Assembly: GCA_013330215.1 (NCBI GenBank) | Contig: DUIS01000024.1 | Coordinates: 1 to 8,610 of the forward strand | Direction: 5' to 3' | From: Microcaldota archaeon | GTDB lineage: Archaea > Micrarchaeota > Micrarchaeia > Micrarchaeales > Micrarchaeaceae | DNA length: 8,610 nt | Shown here: in pieces, positions 5,702-8,610 of the stretch | Position numbering within the stretch: position 1 is the stretch's first letter | How the letters are laid out: every line of letters begins with the position of its first letter | Position numbers and translations under genes: made by a program | Notes under the pieces: model-generated | Database searches by the model: none | The model's input: the letters and a program-made list of their open reading frames with translations, nothing else | What the model was told of the DNA's origin: nothing

Positions 5702-6220
5702 TTAAAGTACCAGTCCCGAGAACACTAATGCTGCGAGAGCGCTACTATTTTTCCATATCTTCTTACGAATTTGTAATTTTAAATCCTTAACACTAATAAG
5801 TTTAACTTCTATATCCTCGCTAGTCTCTAAATTTTGTTTTCCCCTCGACTTTAGTCCCTCGGCTCTTACAACATATACATTGTGCATATCCTTAGAGGCA
5901 TATTCATTGATCCTACCTATGTACCTAAATACCCCGTTTGTATAACCCGTTTCCTCCCTCAATTCTCTTTTAGCTGCCCGAATCGGAGATTCATCAGTTT
6001 CTTTTAAACCAGCAGGAAGTGCTAATTGCACCTCCCCTGCGCCATGCTTGTACTCCTTTATGGCAACAATCCTCCCCTTATAATCTGTTGCAACAATTAT
6101 CACATAACTCGGTTTCTCTATAACGGTATAGTCGTTGATCACGCCTCCGTTAGGTAACCTTACCCTGTCTTTATACACATTTACGAATTTCGAAGCGTAT
6201 ACCTTCTTACGGTCCAGCAC
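5702..6220 (-). CDS. Nudix hydrolase, ADP-ribose pyrophosphatase-like
   Basis: The 172-residue protein has a perfect Nudix box at residues 71-93: G-x5-E-x7-R-E-L-x-E-E-x-G-Y. It binds the metal ions for hydrolysis of nucleoside diphosphate-linked compounds. The N-terminal KFVNVYKDRVRLPNGG and the PSYVIIVATDYKGRIVAIKEYKHG strand pattern resemble ADP-ribose/NDP-sugar pyrophosphatases (NudF/ADPRase type), so ADP-ribose is the best guess for substrate. The start is GTG 6220: in-frame codons upstream offer no other start before a stop at 6248-6250, and homology begins soon after. The ATG triplets nearby (6222, 6227) are out of frame. The gene has its own TATA box and a leader of about 33 nt. The sequence is A/T-rich compared with the neighbouring PLD and purC genes. 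Confidence 0.92.
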   Translation of the reverse strand: MLDRKKVYASKFVNVYKDRVRLPNGGVINDYTVIEKPSYVIIVATDYKGRIVAIKEYKHGAGEVQLALPAGLKETDESPIRAAKRELREETGYTNGVFRYIGRINEYASKDMHNVYVVRAEGLKSRGKQNLETSEDIEVKLISVKDLKLQIRKKIWKNSSALAALVFSGLVL

Positions 6221-6274
6221 ATCCCATGTAGTCTTTGTTTTCGTCCTCTACACCCTAATACAATACCTACCTGA

Positions 6275-6285
6275 AATATATAAAT
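6275..6285 (-). promoter_or_regulatory. TATA box of the Nudix gene
   Basis: On the minus strand this reads ATTTATATATT, a strong archaeal TATA box. It places the transcription start near 6253, inside the ATTAGGGTGTAG element, with a leader to GTG 6220. Confidence 0.6.
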
Positions 6286-6299
6286 GATACTGTGCAAAT

Positions 6300-6317
6300 A
6301 TGGCAATTAGTTGCCAT
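6300..6317 (-). terminator. Hairpin over the PLD stop codon
   Basis: ATGGCAA (6300-6306) and TTGCCAT (6311-6317) form a perfect 7-bp stem with a 4-nt loop that contains the stop codon of the PLD-like gene. It separates the purC-PLD unit from the Nudix promoter just downstream. No clear T-run follows, so it may protect the mRNA 3' end rather than terminate. Confidence 0.45.
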
Positions 6318-6900
6318 TCCACATCGACTCGAAATGCCTTCTCATCTCCCTTATCTTCGATTCGTCCTTCGTTACCTCTATGTGCTCTATGTTCTTGTGC
6401 ATGCCGTTGTATGTGAGGTTCGCGCTTCCGGATATCGCGGTGTTGCCGCTTATGTAAAGCTTCTCATGCACGAATCTTTCTGTTATCACCTTCACCTGGA
6501 GGTTCGAGTTCGCCCTCTTGTGGCGCAGATAGGCAAGCAGCACCGTCAAAAGCAGAATGGCAGTGAGCATTATCGTAGTGTAAGCAAAATTAAGGTATAC
6601 CGAGATGGCGTCAAGGATCAGGAAGAACACGATTGCCTTTATGTAGCCGCTTATGCTCCTAGCCGCAAAATCCTGCAGCCCCGAATTCTTATAGCCCAGC
6701 GAATTATTTGATGTTATTACCCTTATCCTCCTTTCCTGCGCAGCCTTTGCAAGCATGTTCACATAATAGCCGCTCAGGTATGGCGATATTATCATCAGTT
6801 CGCTGTCATCCTCTTTTATGAGCCTGTCCACGTATTTGTAGGAACTGTCTCCGCTGTATAGGATGCTCTTCTGGTCGACCGCCATGATACTCCATTGCAT
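6307..6900 (-). CDS. Membrane-anchored PLD-like protein with one HxK motif
   Basis: The 197-residue product has a phospholipase D-like fold. The N-terminal half includes DDSELMIISPYLSGYYVNML and a RRIRVITSN strand. The active-site segment is at 145-163, HEKLYISGNTAISGSANLT, with H145 and K147 of the HxKx4D motif and the GSANLT signature. The Asp of the motif is replaced by Gly, as in a number of PLD-like nucleases. Two membrane helices (about 86-103 and 106-126) are inserted between the halves as a hairpin, which is unusual. The single catalytic motif implies a dimer. The function could be nuclease or phospholipid-related and cannot be told from sequence. The start may be ATG 6900 or, with GGAG four nt upstream, ATG 6885. 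It begins 36 bp after purC and is probably co-transcribed. Confidence 0.75.
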   Translation of the reverse strand: MQWSIMAVDQKSILYSGDSSYKYVDRLIKEDDSELMIISPYLSGYYVNMLAKAAQERRIRVITSNNSLGYKNSGLQDFAARSISGYIKAIVFFLILDAISVYLNFAYTTIMLTAILLLTVLLAYLRHKRANSNLQVKVITERFVHEKLYISGNTAISGSANLTYNGMHKNIEHIEVTKDESKIREMRRHFESMWNGN

Positions 6901-6936
6901 GATAAATAGATAGCTCTATCCTTCATCATGCGTGCT

Positions 6937-7851
6937 TTATGCGGTAATCATCTCGCGGACCCTTCTGTATATCTCTGCGGCCTGCTCTATTACGACATCG
7001 GGCAGCGGAGGCACAGGCGGCTTTTTGTTCCAGCCCATCAGCTCGAGATAATTCCTTACGAACTGCTTGTCCATGTTTACGAGCCTTCCATCGTCATATT
7101 CGGTTTTCAGCCAGTACCTTGAGGAATCCGGGGTCAGCACCTCGTCTATCAGCACCATGCTCCCGTCCGGCAGAAGCCCGAACTCGAATTTGGTGTCAGC
7201 GAGCACAAGGCCCTTCCTCAGCAGGAACTCGTGCGCGAACCTGTACAACGCCAGGGACTTCCTCTCGACCATTGTGGCATTCACATCGCCCAGGCTCTCC
7301 CTTAGCTCGATCCTGCTCATGGGCAGGTCATGGCCCTTCTCCGCCTTTGTGGTCGGGGTAAACATGGGTTCCGCAAGCCTTGAGCCCTCCTTCAGGCCAG
7401 AGGGAAGCGGATTTCCCCATAGCGTGCCGCTCTCCCTGTATTCCTTGAGCCCGCTTCCGGCAAGATAGCCCCTTACAACAGCCTCAACCTTCAAGGGCGT
7501 AGCCCTACATACAAGCATGGCCCTCCCCTCAAGCCATCCTAGCTTAGGGTCGGTGTACGTAGATATGAAATGGTTAGGTATTATCCACTCTGTAATCCTG
7601 AACCAGAAAGCTGACAGCTGGTTCAATACCCTGCCCTTTCCAGGTATCCCCTCCCTGAAGACGCAATCGAAGGCGCTCAGCCTGTCTGTAGAAACCATCA
7701 GAAGAGCACTTGGAAGGACCTCGCAAGAATATATGTCCCTTACCTTGCCCCTGCCCACAAGCGGCATGTCAAGGTTTGTCTCTGTTATTACCGCCTCCCT
7801 CCTCAGGAGAGGACCAACAATGCGGCCCGGCCTCCTGGCCCTATGATCCAT
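6937..7851 (-). CDS. purC: SAICAR synthetase (phosphoribosylaminoimidazole-succinocarboxamide synthase)
   Basis: The enzyme joins CAIR and aspartate using ATP to give SAICAR in de novo purine synthesis, in the cytosol. The 304-residue protein carries the family motifs: GRGKVRDIY (33-41), STDRLSAFD (54-62), EAVVRGYLAGSGLKEY (123-138), EPMFTPTTKAEKGHD (161-175), ADTKFEFG (218-225) and the signature LIDEVLTPDSSRYW (234-247). It is the long form, as in yeast ADE1, rather than the about 240-residue form common in bacteria and many archaea. Start ATG 7851 is supported by a TATA box 33 bp upstream, giving a leader of only about 6 nt. It adds about 24 residues (MDHRARRPGR...) before the usual start of homology, and no start codon lies just before TETNLDMP. 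No other pur genes are nearby. Confidence 0.95.
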   Translation of the reverse strand: MDHRARRPGRIVGPLLRREAVITETNLDMPLVGRGKVRDIYSCEVLPSALLMVSTDRLSAFDCVFREGIPGKGRVLNQLSAFWFRITEWIIPNHFISTYTDPKLGWLEGRAMLVCRATPLKVEAVVRGYLAGSGLKEYRESGTLWGNPLPSGLKEGSRLAEPMFTPTTKAEKGHDLPMSRIELRESLGDVNATMVERKSLALYRFAHEFLLRKGLVLADTKFEFGLLPDGSMVLIDEVLTPDSSRYWLKTEYDDGRLVNMDKQFVRNYLELMGWNKKPPVPPLPDVVIEQAAEIYRRVREMITA

Positions 7852-7880
7852 ATTACCACAATTAGATTAAGACAAGAAAG

Positions 7881-7887
7881 TATAAAT
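7881..7887 (-). promoter_or_regulatory. TATA box of purC
   Basis: On the minus strand ATTTATA is centred 33 bp before the purC ATG. It lies only about 20 bp from the tRNA-derived repeat, so the tRNA insertion left the purC promoter intact. Confidence 0.55.
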
Positions 7888-7906
7888 GCCTAAGTCCCGC
7901 GCGAAG

Positions 7907-7921
7907 CTGACGGGGGCGAGA
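7907..7921. repeat. Distal copy of 15-bp tRNA 3'-end repeat (att-like)
   Basis: CTGACGGGGGCGAGA is identical to positions 8588-8602, which are the 3' T-stem and acceptor strand of a tRNA gene plus its discriminator base. This copy is not followed by the rest of a tRNA, so it is an orphan 3' fragment as left by site-specific integration into a tRNA gene. Confidence 0.7.
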
Positions 7922-8013
7922 GCGTAACGTGAATTATTGTGACGGAAGCACCATGTCGGAATAATGCGGATATATACCCACATAACGTTTTCGTATGTTT
8001 TGACTATGGTCTA

Positions 8014-8271
8014 TCAACCTTGAAGATATTCGTATACCTCATCTCTACTTTTGAACAATAGGAGTATAATCTTATCATCTTTTTCTAATATTTGATATAC
8101 TAATCTCTTGTTGTCCATCCTTATCGAATAGACGTCTTTAAAGTGATGCAGCTGACCACCTATTTTCTCTAGGTCCCTCAATCTTTTTACTATTTCATCA
8201 ATTCTTTGCATGGTTTTTGCAGTAAGTTTCTTTGTATCTTTTTCAAATTCTCTGGTCTTCTCAACTTCCAT
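8014..8271 (-). CDS. RelE/ParE-superfamily toxin
   Basis: The 85-residue product shows the RelE fold order: helical N-terminus (VEKTREFEKDTKKL), a helix (RIDEIVKRLRDLEKI), then HHFKDVYSIRMDNKRLVYQI strands, KIILLLF and the C-terminal SRDEVYEYL. RelE-type toxins cut mRNA at the ribosome. The family position often held by His before R-x-x-V-Y is Ser here; the Arg pairs in RMDNKR remain. I choose ATG 8271, which lies 4 nt after the antitoxin stop and matches the usual length. An in-frame ATG at 8295 would overlap the antitoxin by 20 bp. It is encoded directly downstream of the antitoxin, probably on one transcript. Confidence 0.8.
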   Translation of the reverse strand: MEVEKTREFEKDTKKLTAKTMQRIDEIVKRLRDLEKIGGQLHHFKDVYSIRMDNKRLVYQILEKDDKIILLLFKSRDEVYEYLQG

Positions 8272-8275
8272 GCAA

Positions 8276-8509
8276 TCAGACCCGCATCGTAACATACTTA
8301 CTGGTTTTTTCTTTTCCCGACTTTAGATCTTTTAACATTTTTCCTGCCGCTTTTGCATAGAGTTCCTCTTCAGTCAGTTTATGGATCTGGTCAAACTCAA
8401 AAAGTGCAAGCCTAATTGCTTCTGTTTTTGTTTTAGCATATCCATCAACAAGCATTTTTTCGACTACCTCTGCAGTATAACCTTTTAGTTCTATATTGAT
8501 ATTAGTCAT
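8276..8509 (-). CDS. RelB/VapB-like antitoxin
   Basis: The 77-residue protein starts with a beta-strand-like segment (NINIELKGY) and two helices (TAEVVEKMLVDGYAKTKTEAIRLALFEF), the layout of ribbon-helix-helix DNA-binding antitoxins. The C-terminal half is charged and rich in Lys and Glu (KLTEEELYAKAAGKMLKDLKSGKEKTS), as expected for a disordered toxin-neutralising tail. It precedes the RelE-like toxin, the usual antitoxin-first order. ATG 8509 has AGGG seven nt upstream. The promoter carries a palindrome that the antitoxin could bind for autorepression. The exact antitoxin family is not certain from sequence alone. Confidence 0.75.
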   Translation of the reverse strand: MTNINIELKGYTAEVVEKMLVDGYAKTKTEAIRLALFEFDQIHKLTEEELYAKAAGKMLKDLKSGKEKTSKYVTMRV

Positions 8510-8523
8510 AATATTACCCTATA

Positions 8524-8550
8524 ATAATATTATAAGGATTTATTATAAAT
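8524..8550 (-). promoter_or_regulatory. Promoter and palindromic operators of the toxin-antitoxin pair
   Basis: ATTTATTATAAAT (8538-8550) is a palindrome around one central base and contains the TATA box, 36 bp before ATG 8509. A 10-bp perfect palindrome ATAATATTAT lies at 8524-8533, between TATA box and start. Such symmetric sites over the promoter suit binding by a ribbon-helix-helix antitoxin dimer. Confidence 0.5.
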
Positions 8551-8587
8551 ACCTTTCTATCAAAACAAGCATTAAGCAGGCTAGGTC

Positions 8588-8602
8588 CTGACGGGGGCGA
8601 GA
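8588..8602. repeat. tRNA-side copy of 15-bp repeat (att-like)
   Basis: CTGACGGGGGCGAGA, identical to 7907-7921. It covers the tRNA 3' strand of the T-stem, the acceptor strand and the discriminator base, and stops at the T-loop. Confidence 0.7.
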
Positions 8603-8610
8603 TTTGAACT
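8589..8610 (-). tRNA. tRNA gene, 3' end only (runs off right edge)
   Basis: On the minus strand the last 22 bases read AG-TTCAAAT-CTCGC-CCCCGTC-A. These are the T-loop, the 3' T-stem whose first two pairs (G53-C61, A52-T62) are visible, a 7-nt acceptor strand implying 5' GACGGGG, and discriminator A at 8589. The next bases are GGA, so CCA is not encoded, as in many archaea. The anticodon lies outside the window, so the amino acid cannot be named. Confidence 0.85.

Larger units (their letters stand above)
7907..8602. mobile_element. Putative tRNA-targeted mini-island with toxin-antitoxin cassette
   Basis: An about 681-bp unit lies between two perfect 15-bp copies of a tRNA 3' end. The intact tRNA end is on the right and the orphan fragment on the left, exactly the arrangement left by tyrosine-integrase insertion. 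The interior is much more A/T-rich than purC next to it and contains only a RelB/RelE-like pair. No integrase is present, so it would be a deletion remnant or mobilised in trans. Confidence 0.6.

Noticed and set aside
6292..6711. 139-codon plus-strand ORF
   Set aside because: It is antisense to the PLD-like gene, which has recognisable motifs, and shows no domain of its own.
7067..7846. Plus-strand ORFs of 80-133 codons over purC
   Set aside because: purC on the minus strand is certain from its signature motifs; these are shadow frames.

Overview
The window reads as archaeal chromosomal DNA. Several genes are preceded by an A/T-rich TATA box about 26-28 bp before the start codon or inferred transcription start. 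Two of these look leaderless (4050 and 815). One gene is an NreA-type DNA repair protein, a family centred on Archaea, and the regulators are Lrp/AsnC-like. The mosaic of small gene units, an IS200/IS605-type insertion and small unknown proteins would suit a reduced genome such as a DPANN archaeon, but the lineage is inference; no rRNA marker is present.

Left block (1-1030): the C-terminal part of a MoxR-type AAA+ ATPase, then a possible 67-codon small gene that converges on the nreA end. Centre-left (1028-3667), minus strand: nreA, and directly upstream of it a tnpB-only IS200/IS605-type element with an intact RuvC nuclease ORF, an RE hairpin (2331-2350) and an LE hairpin (3623-3647). The RE is fused to the 5' end of the nreA reading frame. 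Next is a 389-bp intergenic region (3661-4049) with two hairpins, a 12-bp palindrome and three copies of TAATCCATAT around the promoter of the following gene.

Centre-right (4050-6300): a 466-residue regulator with two Lrp-like HTH+RAM units and an unusual N-terminal module. Its stop overlaps tail-to-tail with a small 61-residue unknown gene on the minus strand. Upstream of that lies a Nudix hydrolase gene with its own TATA box. Right block (6307-7887), minus strand: purC (SAICAR synthetase, long form) and, 36 bp downstream, a membrane-anchored PLD-like protein. These are probably one transcription unit ending at a hairpin over the PLD stop codon.

Right end (7907-8610): a RelB/RelE-like toxin-antitoxin pair in a visibly A/T-rich tract. 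It is bracketed by a 15-bp perfect direct repeat that is the 3' end (T-stem and acceptor) of a tRNA gene entering from the right edge. This has the structure of an about 0.68-kb tRNA-targeted mini-island carrying only a toxin-antitoxin cassette. It and the IS/nreA junction are the two most interesting parts of the window. G+C changes sharply between blocks: the MoxR, nreA and purC genes are G+C-richer, while tnpB, the Nudix gene, the small ORF and the toxin-antitoxin tract are A+T-richer, which suggests a patchwork of core and acquired DNA.
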